This document shows positions 1 through 8,090 of a stretch of 64,000 nucleotides of DNA, one piece after another. Made by a program: the position numbers and the translations under genes. This DNA comes from Micavibrio aeruginosavorus EPB (GTDB taxonomy: Bacteria > Pseudomonadota > Alphaproteobacteria > Micavibrionales > Micavibrionaceae), in the NCBI RefSeq assembly GCF_000348745.1, contig NC_020812.1, forward strand, positions 1 through 64,000. Direction: 5' to 3'. How positions within the stretch are numbered: the first letter of the stretch is position 1; each line of letters starts with the position of its first letter. Under the pieces are notes generated by a model, which had not been told where the DNA came from, ran no database searches, and was given only the letters and a program-made list of their open reading frames with translations.

Positions 1-214
1 GCTGGAGTCGGGGATGGAATCGTTACCAAAGCGTTAATACAGCCATTGGCGTGTTAATACCCTTGTGAATAAGTCGCGGGATAGAATGCAATCCCCATAA
101 TTCACAGGCCCTACTATCTACTAAAACCCTTTTAAATTTCTTTATTAAAGTTATTGTTCACCCGATTGGACGACCTTGAGCCAAGCCCGAAATCTCAAAA
201 AAGCAAGCGAGCCG
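1..214. other. AT-rich region with DnaA-box-like sites upstream of hemE (possible oriC flank)
   Basis: No gene is seen here. On the minus strand 64-72 reads TTATTCACA, a close match to the DnaA box TTATCCACA. Looser matches are TAATTCACA (98-106) and TTGTTCACC (154-162). GTTAATAC occurs twice (33-40, 53-60), and 107-160 is very AT-rich. In Caulobacter and Rickettsia the origin lies beside hemE, so this may be the right edge of oriC. That is inference, because the window starts here. Confidence 0.4.
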
Positions 215-1309
215 ATGAACAGCCAGACCCAGACACAGAACAGCCGTTTGCCGGGCCAAGGAAAGCCGCTGATCCGTGCGTTGACCGGTCAGGCGCAAAC
301 CATACCTCCGATGTGGCTCATGCGACAGGCGGGCCGTTATTTGCCCGAGTACCGCACATTGCGACAGCAAGCGGGTGGGTTTCTGGATCTGGTTTACAAT
401 CCAACCTTTGCGGCGGAGGTGACGATCCAGCCCATTCGCCGGTTCGGGATGGATGCCGCGATTTTGTTTTCCGACATTCTGGTTATTCCGCAGGCGCTGG
501 GCCAGCATCTGGAATTTCGTGAAGGGGATGGGCCGCGCCTGAACCCGATCCGGTCCGCGGCGGAGATGGCGCCGCTGTCCTTTGCCAATTTTGAAAAAAC
601 CTTGTCCCCGATTTACGAAACCATTCGCACCGTGCGGTCCCAGCTGGACCGTGAGGGATTTGCGGATACGGCGTTGATCGGCTTTGCGGGCGCGCCGTGG
701 ACGATTGCGTGCTACATGGTCGATGGCGGTGGGTCGCGCGATTTTGCCGAAACGAAAAAATGGGCCTATGGCGATCCCGACGGATTTGGCCGCTTGATTG
801 ATTTGATTACCGAAGCCACCGCCGCGTATCTGATCCAGCAGATCGATCATGGCGCGGAAGCGGTGCAATTGTTCGACAGTTGGGCCGGGGCCTGTGACGA
901 GGGTTTGTTCCGTCGGTATTGCATTCAGCCCGCGAAAACCATCGTGAATTTGATCCGGGCGTCGCACCCGGACGTTCCAATCATTGGCTTTCCGCGGCAG
1001 GCGGGACGATTGGCGCTGGATTACGTGCAGGGCACGGGCGTGAATGCCATTGGGATTGATCAAATGATTCCGACGCGCTGGGCCGCGCAAAGTTTGCAAC
1101 CGCTGGCGTGCGTGCAGGGCAATCTGGACCCGGTCTGTTTGCTGACCGGTGGGGATGCGATGCGCGAAAACGTGCAATCCATTCTGGACAATCTGGCGGG
1201 CGGGCCGTTCGTGTTCAATCTGGGTCATGGCATCATCAAGGAAACGCCGCCGGATCATGTGGCGCAACTGGTTGCGATGGTGCGTGAATATTCAACAGGC
1301 AAAGCGTAA
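215..1309 (+). CDS. hemE: Uroporphyrinogen decarboxylase HemE
   Basis: HemE removes four acetate carboxyl groups from uroporphyrinogen III to give coproporphyrinogen III, a cytosolic step of haem synthesis. Both family signatures are visible: PPMWLMRQAGRYLPEYR near the N-terminus and GFAGAPWTIACYM in the first half. The 364 residues match the usual size of about 340-360. I chose the ATG at 215 because the upstream in-frame TTG at 176 would only add a non-conserved 13-residue tail. hemH follows after 5 nt, so the two are almost certainly one transcript. The upstream DNA may be the replication origin flank, as next to hemE in other alphaproteobacteria. Confidence 0.96.
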   Translation: MNSQTQTQNSRLPGQGKPLIRALTGQAQTIPPMWLMRQAGRYLPEYRTLRQQAGGFLDLVYNPTFAAEVTIQPIRRFGMDAAILFSDILVIPQALGQHLEFREGDGPRLNPIRSAAEMAPLSFANFEKTLSPIYETIRTVRSQLDREGFADTALIGFAGAPWTIACYMVDGGGSRDFAETKKWAYGDPDGFGRLIDLITEATAAYLIQQIDHGAEAVQLFDSWAGACDEGLFRRYCIQPAKTIVNLIRASHPDVPIIGFPRQAGRLALDYVQGTGVNAIGIDQMIPTRWAAQSLQPLACVQGNLDPVCLLTGGDAMRENVQSILDNLAGGPFVFNLGHGIIKETPPDHVAQLVAMVREYSTGKA

Positions 1310-1314
1310 AGACC

Positions 1315-2409
1315 ATGACACAGGAAAAAATCGCCGTTGTTTTGTTTAATCTGGGCGGGCCGGACAAGGCGGAATCCATTCGCCCGTTCCTGCTGAATTT
1401 CTTCATGGATAAAAACATTATCCGCGCGCCGTTGCCGATCCGCGCGCTGATTGCGCGGTCCATTGCGAATAAACGCACGAAGAATGAGGCCGGAACATCA
1501 TACGGTTTTATGGGCGGGCGATCCCCCTTGCTGGAAAACACGCAAAAACAGGCCGATGCCCTGCAAAATCATCTGCAGCAGACGCAGGGCGCGAAAGATT
1601 GGAAATGCTTTATCGCCATGCGCTATTGGCATCCGATGAGTGATGAAACCGCGCGCGCCGTGGCCGCGTATAATCCGGACCGCATCGTTCTGGTGCCGCT
1701 CTATCCGCAATTTTCAACCACCACGACATGGTCGTCATTGCAGCAATGGCGCAAGGCCGCGGACGCAATCGGGCTGGATAAACCGGAAAGCCTGTTGTGT
1801 TGCTATCCGACCGAAGACGGGTTTGTGCAAACATCCGCCAAACATGTGCGCGCCGCGTATGATGCCGCGATTGCCGACGGACACACGCCCCGCATTTTAT
1901 TTTCCGCCCACGGGTTGCCGGAAATTGTTGTGAAGGACGGCGATCCGTATCAATGGCAATGCGAACAAACCGCCGCAGCGATTGCGCGCGCCGCTGGATT
2001 GGAGAACGCGGATTGGATGTCGTGTTACCAAAGCCGCGTTGGCCGCCTGAAATGGATTGGCCCATCCACGGATGAAGCGTTGGAACAAGCGGGCCGCGAT
2101 AAGGTCGGCGTAATTGTTTATCCGCACGCCTTTGTCAGCGAACATGTGGAAACATTGGTTGAAATCGAAATTGAATATCGCCACAAGGCGGATGAATTGG
2201 GTCTGCCCTATTTCGCCCGCGTGCCCACCGTGATGGATGCGCCCGATTTTATTGCCGGGCTGGCCCGACAAATTGATCTGCGCTTGAACGGCGAAAAAAT
2301 TGCCGCGCACGACAACCAAAAATCCATCTGCCCGGCGGAATTTTCGCAATGCTGCCAGCGGCGCGGGCAAGATCTCGTCAACTGCAAACATCAACAGAAA
2401 GCCGCATAA
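1315..2409 (+). CDS. hemH: Ferrochelatase HemH, with C-terminal cysteine cluster
   Basis: Ferrochelatase inserts Fe2+ into protoporphyrin IX, the last step of haem synthesis. The N-terminus FNLGGPD, the active-site block FSAHGLPE and the FVSEHVETLVEIEIEYR segment are typical of the family. The 364-residue length is normal for the class with a C-terminal extension. That tail carries Cys339, Cys346, Cys347 and Cys357, and a further Cys lies in SCYQSRVG. Such a set resembles the [2Fe-2S] ligands known from Caulobacter and mycobacterial ferrochelatases, so a cluster-bearing enzyme is likely but unproven. The gene sits 5 nt after hemE and directly abuts hemJ (no gap). Confidence 0.96.
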   Translation: MTQEKIAVVLFNLGGPDKAESIRPFLLNFFMDKNIIRAPLPIRALIARSIANKRTKNEAGTSYGFMGGRSPLLENTQKQADALQNHLQQTQGAKDWKCFIAMRYWHPMSDETARAVAAYNPDRIVLVPLYPQFSTTTTWSSLQQWRKAADAIGLDKPESLLCCYPTEDGFVQTSAKHVRAAYDAAIADGHTPRILFSAHGLPEIVVKDGDPYQWQCEQTAAAIARAAGLENADWMSCYQSRVGRLKWIGPSTDEALEQAGRDKVGVIVYPHAFVSEHVETLVEIEIEYRHKADELGLPYFARVPTVMDAPDFIAGLARQIDLRLNGEKIAAHDNQKSICPAEFSQCCQRRGQDLVNCKHQQKAA

Positions 2410-2856
2410 ATGGCATCCTTCCTGCTGACCTATTACCTTTGGATCAAAGCCCTGCATATCATCGCGATTATCGCGTGGATGGCGGGCATGCTGTATCTGC
2501 CGCGCCTTTACGTTTATCACGCCGAAGCGCCCAAGGGATCGGACAAGAGTGAAACATTCAAGGTGATGGAGCGCCGCTTGCTGCGCTTTATCATGAATCC
2601 GGCGATGATTGCGTCACTGGTCTTTGGTGTTCTGATGATCTGGGCCAACCCGGATTTGATGAAACAGGGATGGATGCATGCCAAGCTGGGCTTGATTGTT
2701 TTGATGTTTGGCTTGCACGGCGTATTTTCAAAATGGCGCAAAGTGTTTGAGCGCGATGAAAACACCCGGTCCGCGAAATTTTATAAAATCTGGAACGAAG
2801 CCCCGACCCTTTTGATGATCATCATTGTGATTATGGCGGTGGCGGAGCCGTTTTAA
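2410..2856 (+). CDS. hemJ: Protoporphyrinogen IX oxidase HemJ (UPF0093 membrane protein)
   Basis: This 148-residue protein has four predicted membrane segments and matches the HemJ/UPF0093 family, which oxidises protoporphyrinogen IX to protoporphyrin IX in the inner membrane. Supporting features are the N-terminal YYLWIKALHIIAIIAWMAGM block with its conserved His and the LPRLYVYH segment that follows. KLGLIVLMFGLHG is a further family-like stretch. The gene starts immediately after the hemH stop codon, so haem oxidation and iron insertion genes are translationally coupled. It replaces hemY/hemG here, as is usual in alphaproteobacteria. A terminator at 2893-2921 ends the operon. Confidence 0.93.
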   Translation: MASFLLTYYLWIKALHIIAIIAWMAGMLYLPRLYVYHAEAPKGSDKSETFKVMERRLLRFIMNPAMIASLVFGVLMIWANPDLMKQGWMHAKLGLIVLMFGLHGVFSKWRKVFERDENTRSAKFYKIWNEAPTLLMIIIVIMAVAEPF

Positions 2857-2879
2857 AGGGGCCGTTTTAAACGATCCGT

Positions 2880-3524
2880 TTAATGAATGCGCAAAACCGG
2901 GGTGAGATCATCCCGGTTTTTGTTTGTGGCACAAAGGGCGGCGCGAATTTCATTGACGCCGTAATGAACAACGCTGCGATCATCCTTCGGGGCGCTGGCC
3001 AGGTCCCAGATATGCGCATAAAGATCCGCCGCACCCGCGTAGGTTTTCGTGGCCGGCAGTTGCAGCAACAATTGCGGATCGTTGTCCAACATGAAGCGGG
3101 CGGCATCCTGAAACGTTTCGCTTAAGGGGTCATGATGGCCGGGGTCGGTATTATCAACCACCAGCCCACGGTCATTCGCCACCTCCTGCAACAGCACCAG
3201 CAAGGCGGGCAGGGTGCGGGCGCGAATGGTCAGGGCGGCGGCCTCGATGATCAGGTCCCGGGGGTTATTGCGCACGCTGGCATAATCATTCATGCCGTGC
3301 AGGATGCGGAATATGGCATGGCGCAGCGGGCGGCCGGTTTTGTCCGTGGCGTTGCCCGGCGTCGCCGTCAGGGCGTAGCGCCCGGCTTGGTCAATGTCCT
3401 GGCGCAGGGACAGGGCATCCGTTCCGGCGAGGACGGCCAGCACGCGCGCGAAGTCCAGCGCCAGCATGCCAAAGGCCTGGGCGTCCGGGGTCGGTGGAGA
3501 AGAGGGCGCGTCCATCGTAACCAT
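2880..3524 (-). CDS. Unknown 214-residue protein, probably soluble
   Basis: I do not recognise this protein. It has no clear signal peptide or membrane segment. It is rich in Ala and Asp and has a helical look, with repeated leucine heptads such as ARTLPALLVLLQEVAND in the middle. The open frame extends further upstream, but the start at 3524 is preceded by AAGGAG at a 10-nt distance, and the longer N-terminus is of low-complexity Arg/Phe type, so it was rejected. The gene converges on hemJ and its 3' end contains that operon's terminator. The start codon at 3515 is a slightly shorter alternative. Function is unknown. Confidence 0.75.
   Translation of the reverse strand: MVTMDAPSSPPTPDAQAFGMLALDFARVLAVLAGTDALSLRQDIDQAGRYALTATPGNATDKTGRPLRHAIFRILHGMNDYASVRNNPRDLIIEAAALTIRARTLPALLVLLQEVANDRGLVVDNTDPGHHDPLSETFQDAARFMLDNDPQLLLQLPATKTYAGAADLYAHIWDLASAPKDDRSVVHYGVNEIRAALCATNKNRDDLTPVLRIH
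2893..2921 (+). terminator. Intrinsic terminator of hemE-hemH-hemJ
   Basis: AAAACCGGG (2893-2901) pairs with CCCGGTTTT (2912-2920) and is followed by further T residues. The hairpin lies inside the last codons of the convergent gene at 2880-3524, so the same bases encode protein on the minus strand. Confidence 0.75.
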
Positions 3525-3644
3525 GATCAGAATACTCCTTGAAAATATTATGGGAACTATGGCGATGCGGGCCCGGCCTGTCAACAAAAACCACCAGAAA
3601 AAGGCCGGAAGGCGGGTGTGGGGCGATGCGGGCGGCATAAAAAC

Positions 3645-3673
3645 TTGACGCACCTGCCTCTTTTGGGTATAAA
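3645..3673 (+). promoter_or_regulatory. Sigma70-type promoter of rho
   Basis: TTGACG (3645-3650) and TATAAA (3668-3673) are separated by exactly 17 nt, a near-consensus housekeeping promoter. It points at rho, whose start codon lies about 310 nt downstream. Confidence 0.75.
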
Positions 3674-3679
3674 AGCCCT

Positions 3680-3984
3680 GTCTTTGACGACTATATCCCA
3701 CACATTGCCGGTTTTTTTGGAACGCCCGCCACGACGAACAGCCTTGGGCCGCCCGCGGTAAAACCTGTGACAGAGCGCCGCGGCCATAGACAAGACGGGC
3801 CGTTTGGATGGCAGACGGGATCAAGACAAAATTAACAACCCCATGGAATAATTGAGGAACGGCAGCTCGAAAGCGCCATCAGGATCAAAACAGACCCCAG
3901 AATAATCAGGCGGGTCGCCCCATCCCCCAGACTTTCCTTTCAGAGATTTTTTCAGCTTAACCAAGCCAACAAGGTGAATATTGC
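3680..3984 (+). promoter_or_regulatory. Long 5' leader of rho, possible autoregulatory region
   Basis: About 300 nt between the promoter and the rho start codon carry no convincing gene. The stretch contains C-rich, G-poor runs such as CCCCATCCCCCAGAC around 3919-3933. In E. coli, Rho represses its own synthesis by terminating in its leader. The length and composition make the same plausible here, but this is inferred. Confidence 0.4.
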
Positions 3985-5241
3985 ATGAACCTGCAAGAAC
4001 TGAAAACACGGTCCCCGGCCGAATTGCTCGCTTTCGCGGAGGAGCTGGGTCTCGATAACTGCAACACCATGCGCAAACAGGACATGATGTTTGCCATTTT
4101 GAAGCAGCTGGCCGAGGAAGGGGTGCCCATCGCCGGGGCGGGGGTTTTGGAAGTGCTGCAGGACGGGTTCGGGTTCCTGCGCTCCCCGGAAGAAAACTAT
4201 TTGCCTGGCCCGGACGATATTTACGTTTCCCCCTCCCAAGTGCGCCGTTTCGGCCTGCGGACCGGGGATATTGTTGAGGGTGAAATTCGCGCCCCGAAAG
4301 ATTCCGAACGCTACTTCGCCCTTCTCAAGGTCGGCTCGATCAACGGGGAGGCCCCGGAAAAGATCCGCCACCGCATCAACTTCGACAACCTGACCCCGCT
4401 CTATCCGGAACGGAAAATCAAGCTGGAACTGGCTGATCCGACGAAAAAGGGCATGTCCCAGCGTGTGATCGAACTGGTTAGCCCGCTGGGCTTTGGCCAG
4501 CGTGCCTTGATCGTGGCCCCGCCGCGGACCGGTAAAACCGTTTTGATGCAGGACATTGCCCATTCCATCGCCACCAACCACCCGGATGCGTATCTGATCG
4601 TTCTGCTGATCGACGAGCGCCCGGAAGAGGTGACGGACATGGCCCGCTCGGTCCGGGGTGAGGTTATTTCCTCCACCTTCGACGAACCGGCGGCCCGCCA
4701 CGTTCAGGTGGCCGAGATGGTCATGGAAAAAGCCAAGCGTCTGGTCGAACACAAACGCGATGTGATTATCCTGCTGGATTCCATCACCCGTCTGGCCCGT
4801 GCATACAACACCGTTGTGCCGTCATCGGGTAAAGTTCTGACCGGTGGTGTGGATGCCAACGCCCTGCAACGCCCGAAACGCTTCTTCGGTGCGGCCCGTA
4901 ACATTGAACAGGGTGGGTCGTTGACCATCATCGCCACGGCCCTGATCGAAACAGGCAGCCGTATGGACGAGGTTATTTTCGAAGAATTCAAAGGCACCGG
5001 TAACAGCGAGATCGTTCTGGACCGCAAGATTTCCGACAAACGCGTTTTCCCGGCCATCGACATTCAGAAATCCGGCACCCGGAAGGAAGAATTGCTGGTC
5101 GACAAGGCCACGCTGTCGAAAATGTGGGTTCTGCGTCGGATCCTCAACCCGATGGGCACCACCGATGCGGTGGAGTTCCTGATCGACAAGATGCGCGACA
5201 CGAAATCGAACGACGATTTCTTCCAGGCCATGAACCAGTAG
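3985..5241 (+). CDS. rho: Transcription termination factor Rho
   Basis: Rho is the hexameric RNA-dependent ATPase that releases transcripts. The 418 residues follow the family layout: N-terminal helical Rho-N domain (1-45), an OSB-type RNA-binding domain (about 50-125, with GFGFLRS and [16 protein letters not shown]), and a RecA-like ATPase domain. The P-loop APPRTGKT ends at residues 184-185, and [13 protein letters not shown] is the family's conserved catalytic-region block. [15 protein letters not shown] and [26 protein letters not shown] cover the Q- and R-loop regions. It stands alone between its own promoter and a strong terminator, downstream of the haem genes as in many alphaproteobacteria. 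Confidence 0.98.
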   Translation: MNLQELKTRSPAELLAFAEELGLDNCNTMRKQDMMFAILKQLAEEGVPIAGAGVLEVLQDGFGFLRSPEENYLPGPDDIYVSPSQVRRFGLRTGDIVEGEIRAPKDSERYFALLKVGSINGEAPEKIRHRINFDNLTPLYPERKIKLELADPTKKGMSQRVIELVSPLGFGQRALIVAPPRTGKTVLMQDIAHSIATNHPDAYLIVLLIDERPEEVTDMARSVRGEVISSTFDEPAARHVQVAEMVMEKAKRLVEHKRDVIILLDSITRLARAYNTVVPSSGKVLTGGVDANALQRPKRFFGAARNIEQGGSLTIIATALIETGSRMDEVIFEEFKGTGNSEIVLDRKISDKRVFPAIDIQKSGTRKEELLVDKATLSKMWVLRRILNPMGTTDAVEFLIDKMRDTKSNDDFFQAMNQ

Positions 5242-5270
5242 AAATTTTTTCGTTTCATCGAATTGTGAAA

Positions 5271-5299
5271 ACGCCCCGGCAAATTCGGGGCGTTTTTTT
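5271..5299 (+). terminator. Intrinsic terminator after rho
   Basis: ACGCCCCG (5271-5278) pairs perfectly with CGGGGCGT (5286-5293) across a 7-nt loop, followed by a run of seven T residues. Confidence 0.9.
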
Positions 5300-5601
5300 G
5301 TTCGCGTGATTTGTGCTGTACGGTAAGTGTGCATACGGCCCTGTACATTAGGATGACACACTCTTGCCACAGGGCGCGTTAGATAAAATTATCCATTGTT
5401 TTTAATAAGTTACCAATCAATTTCGAAACGAAAGACATGGACGGCAAAGCGTTACAGGCCTTAGGATTATAGAAGGTAGTGTAGCCTTTCTTTCATTGCG
5501 CATCGTCGTTTTTGCGGCGGACTGGTTTCAGTCCGATGCGACCGGCTGCGCCTTTTTCAATGGTGGGTATCATGTCTTTGATCATTTCCAATGGGCGGAT
5601 C
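5300..5601. other. Intergenic stretch with no recognised feature
   Basis: An AT-rich part at 5380-5425 could hold a promoter for the gene at 5602, but I see no convincing -35/-10 pair, RNA gene or repeat here. Confidence 0.4.
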
Positions 5602-6048
5602 ATGCCCAAAACACGCACATTCCAAAAAACAATTCTTGCCGGACTGGCTGTCATTGTCATGCTGGCCCCGGCTTCGGCGCGGGCGTTTGAAACCAGCTCC
5701 CCGACCAATACAGAGGCGGCGGCGATTGTGCCGTTTTCCTTGAAACTGCCCTTGCCGACGGCGGATGGGTGCCTGCCGTTATTGCACAAATCGACGGGCG
5801 AAAATCCGGCCTATGCGATGGATCAGACGCGCCGGTCCCAGGGCGAGTCCGCATCGGTGTCGATTGTTGTGGGGGTGCGTTTTGCTCTGGGGTCCGAGCC
5901 CAAACGTCGTCCATCCCATCGCGCGGCCCCGGATGAAACCATGGCCTTTGGCGCATGGACGGTGCGGGATGATGGTGTTGGCAATTCGCAGGCGCTGGCC
6001 ATGTCGGACTATCGCCGATGCCGGGCGCAGCTGCAGGATCAGCGTTAA
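5602..6048 (+). CDS. Unknown small exported protein
   Basis: The 148-residue product starts with a clear Sec signal peptide: basic MPKTRTFQK, a hydrophobic core ILAGLAVIVMLAP and a likely cleavage after ASARA. The mature part is about 120 residues, Ser/Arg/Pro-rich, with two cysteines and no motif I know. An in-frame ATG at 5572 would add 10 residues; 5602 was chosen because it gives a standard signal peptide and has GGGCGGA upstream. The last four bases overlap the convergent membrane-protein gene at 6045. Its position at the end of the 6045-10093 cluster suggests but does not prove a link. Confidence 0.65.
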   Translation: MPKTRTFQKTILAGLAVIVMLAPASARAFETSSPTNTEAAAIVPFSLKLPLPTADGCLPLLHKSTGENPAYAMDQTRRSQGESASVSIVVGVRFALGSEPKRRPSHRAAPDETMAFGAWTVRDDGVGNSQALAMSDYRRCRAQLQDQR

Positions 6049-6521
6049 TCCGGCTTGGGGCCCAGTTCCCGCCGCATGACGCGTCCGGCCCCTTGTGCCA
6101 TGGCAAATCCGACCAGCCCACCCACAGCGAAGACGAAGGTGCTGAGAACTGTGATCTGGCCGCGCAATCCGGAGGATTGCCCCTGTTGTTCTTGCGCCGT
6201 GCCGAGACAGGCGAGCAAGGGCCATTTATGCAGGGTGCCGTCCTGTGTGCTGGCGGCATAGCAATGGCCGATTGATGTGTGGAGCGGGCCTTCTTGTTCA
6301 AATTCAAGCCGGGCTTGGACGCGGCGATAATCGGCCTCGGTGCCGTGTGTTTCAGAAAAGCGATCGGCAAAATTCTGGATCTGCGCGGCGGCCGACCAGT
6401 GATCCATCAAAGGCGGTACACCATGGGCCAAACCCATGACTGCGGCGCTGGCCGACACGCCGAGGACGAAATTGCCAATGGCCTTGAAACGAAAGGCGCG
6501 ACGAAGCGATACAGGGTCCAT
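6045..6521 (-). CDS. Small two-TM membrane protein with Cys pair (cluster member 7)
   Basis: The 158-residue protein has a hydrophobic segment near residues 12-35 (AIGNFVLGVSASAAVMGLAHGV) and a second near 122-142 (ITVLSTFVFAVGGLVGFAMA). The loop between them holds two cysteines, in GHCYAAS and LLACLGTA, and is probably periplasmic, where they could form a disulfide. The C-terminus is short and basic. No known domain is recognised. It is the last gene of a seven-gene minus-strand cluster; its start codon overlaps the stop of the preceding gene by one base (TAATG), a sign of translational coupling. Confidence 0.75.
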   Translation of the reverse strand: MDPVSLRRAFRFKAIGNFVLGVSASAAVMGLAHGVPPLMDHWSAAAQIQNFADRFSETHGTEADYRRVQARLEFEQEGPLHTSIGHCYAASTQDGTLHKWPLLACLGTAQEQQGQSSGLRGQITVLSTFVFAVGGLVGFAMAQGAGRVMRRELGPKPD

Positions 6522-7135
6522 TAGAGGGGGCCTTTTAACGTGTTTTCAACTTTGGCTTTTAGCGTTTTATACTCGGTCTGTAGCGCATTGATGGCCTGTT
6601 GATCGGCCTTGTTCCGGCGATAGGCGCCGGGCAGGCCATATAGCGACATCACCATCAGGACGCCCAGAAACCAAGTGCTCGGGTCGCGTACAATGCGGTC
6701 TTTCACCTGCACCCGATCCCGCACGGGGTCATAGTTTTTCAGGCATTTCAGGGCCGCATCACCATCCAGAACAAAAACAGTGTCGGCGGATGTCTGTGTG
6801 GTGTTTTGGTCCATGCAGGCCTTGTCCCGGGCCGTGGGGGCAAGCTGTTTTTGCAGATTGGTGTAAGCGGTATAATCGCGCGCACTGGCGGCAAAGGCCG
6901 CCATAAAGGTGCCGTCGGCATTCCGGATGTTTTCATTCGCGGTTTTATCGACGACGCCTTTGATGCCAAGTGCAAACACAATTGGCAAAACGGCGGTGAT
7001 CAGGGCGAATTTGTTGAAATTGGTCCGCAAGGATGTGCGGCGGTTGATCTCGGTGCGCAATTCACGAACCCGCGCATAATCGGCGCGCAGGGATGGGATG
7101 TCGTCATGGCCATGATCGGGTGGTGTGCTGGACAT
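6521..7135 (-). CDS. Two-TM membrane protein with Cys pair (cluster member 6)
   Basis: The 204 residues show an N-terminal charged helix (LRADYARVRELRTEINRR), a first membrane segment near 42-62 (FALITAVLPIVFALGIKGVV), a loop of about 90 residues and a second membrane segment near 150-168 (WFLGVLMVMSLYGLPGAY). A charged, coiled-coil-like tail follows. The loop carries two cysteines (DKACMDQ and ALKCLKN), matching the plan of its neighbours. No enzymatic motif is visible. It is coupled to the downstream gene by a one-base overlap and follows the upstream gene after 11 nt. Function unknown; membership of a paralogous family is inferred from architecture. Confidence 0.77.
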   Translation of the reverse strand: MSSTPPDHGHDDIPSLRADYARVRELRTEINRRTSLRTNFNKFALITAVLPIVFALGIKGVVDKTANENIRNADGTFMAAFAASARDYTAYTNLQKQLAPTARDKACMDQNTTQTSADTVFVLDGDAALKCLKNYDPVRDRVQVKDRIVRDPSTWFLGVLMVMSLYGLPGAYRRNKADQQAINALQTEYKTLKAKVENTLKGPL

Positions 7136-7146
7136 TGCGGTCGGCC

Positions 7147-7557
7147 TTATCGTTGCGGCGTCAGGGGTTTGAATGTGTCGACAGGCACGTCGAGCAGGGC
7201 GGCTTTTTCCACCATGTTGGCCTGGTATTGCGCATCACCGTTTTTAACGGCCGCTTTAGTCTTTTGCTGTTTGACGAAAAACACCGCTGCGGTGAAGGCG
7301 AAGAACAGCGTCATGCTGCCAAAGGTTGGGCCGACCATGGGTTCGGCGTCACTGCCCTTGGCCCCGTTATAGGCCCCAAATGTTGCAGCGATGGAAGCCC
7401 CGGTGATGGCGGCGGTGGCCGGCGTCATCTTGCTGTAGAGGGCCAGCTTGCGCATGCGGGTTTCATGCTGGCGGATTTGCGCATTCAGAACGTCCAGCCG
7501 GTCGATGGCGGCGGAGAAATCAATATCGGTGTCGTCCGTATTGTGACTGTCGGTCAT
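7147..7557 (-). CDS. Small two-TM membrane protein (cluster member 5)
   Basis: This 136-residue protein has an acidic N-terminus followed by a helix (DRLDVLNAQIRQHETRMRKL). Two hydrophobic stretches follow: about 48-66 (ATAAITGASIAATFGAYNG) and about 80-95 (GSMTLFFAFTAAVFFV), with only a short loop between them. It lacks the Cys pair of the larger members, so it may be a reduced relative or an independent partner. The C-terminal 40 residues are charged and probably cytoplasmic. Its start codon directly follows the stop of the gene at 7558. No known family recognised. Confidence 0.72.
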   Translation of the reverse strand: MTDSHNTDDTDIDFSAAIDRLDVLNAQIRQHETRMRKLALYSKMTPATAAITGASIAATFGAYNGAKGSDAEPMVGPTFGSMTLFFAFTAAVFFVKQQKTKAAVKNGDAQYQANMVEKAALLDVPVDTFKPLTPQR

Positions 7558-7995
7558 TTAGAAATCCTGATGCGTATGGGCTTTGATGCGGGCGTGCAGA
7601 ACGTTGTGACGCTGCGCGTTGGCCTGATAGGCGGGCATGGCTTGATCGACATTCTGTCGCAGGGTTTTGGCTTTATACAGCAAGGCGGTCGCGCACAGGG
7701 CGAAGACGAGGCTGACCGACCCCGTGACGGCCAGGAACCCATCTTTGGTATCGTTTGCGGTCAGGCGCGCGTGCACGGTTTCGCTGTAAAACGGTGCGGC
7801 CCCGGCGGCGGCGGCCAAGCCACAGACCGCGAGCGATACAATCCCGTTGGTTTTGCATTCAAAGCGGCGGCGCTCCAGTTTTGCCAGCGCCGTGAACCCT
7901 TCACGCAGGGTTTTGATTTCGGCCAGATCGCGCTGCAAATCCTGCATCGCGGCGGCGTGGTCCGGTTTGGTGTAGGCGGGTTGATCCTGTTCCAT
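7558..7995 (-). CDS. Small two-TM membrane protein with N-terminal coiled coil (cluster member 4)
   Basis: The 145 residues begin with a charged helix likely to form a coiled coil (AAAMQDLQRDLAEIKTLREG). Two membrane segments follow, near 50-68 (GIVSLAVCGLAAAAGAAPF) and 87-106 (GFLAVTGSVSLVFALCATALL), and then a basic tail. The layout parallels members 5 and 6, although cysteines here lie within or next to the membrane helices instead of the loop. The gene abuts the next gene (7557/7558), and about 95 nt separate it from the upstream gene, with a possible internal promoter at 8038-8066. No known function. Confidence 0.72.
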   Translation of the reverse strand: MEQDQPAYTKPDHAAAMQDLQRDLAEIKTLREGFTALAKLERRRFECKTNGIVSLAVCGLAAAAGAAPFYSETVHARLTANDTKDGFLAVTGSVSLVFALCATALLYKAKTLRQNVDQAMPAYQANAQRHNVLHARIKAHTHQDF

Positions 7996-8037
7996 GGTCT
8001 CGTCCTTGGTTTTATTTTTCAGCGTGAGACGGCCCGT

Positions 8038-8066
8038 ACCCTAGGGCTGGAGCGGTTGACCGTCAA
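8038..8066 (-). promoter_or_regulatory. Possible internal promoter in the membrane-protein cluster
   Basis: On the minus strand TTGACG (8061-8066) and TAGGGT (8038-8043) are 17 nt apart. The -35 is good and the -10 weak. It lies in the only sizeable gap of the cluster and would drive the four genes 7995-6045. Confidence 0.35.
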
Positions 8067-8090
8067 GGGAAAGCATATATTAGGGAAACG

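Noticed and set aside
30-150. CtrA-type TTAA-N7-TTAA sites near hemE
   Set aside because: TTAA pairs are present, but their spacings are 16 and 9 nt, not 7, so they do not fit the consensus.
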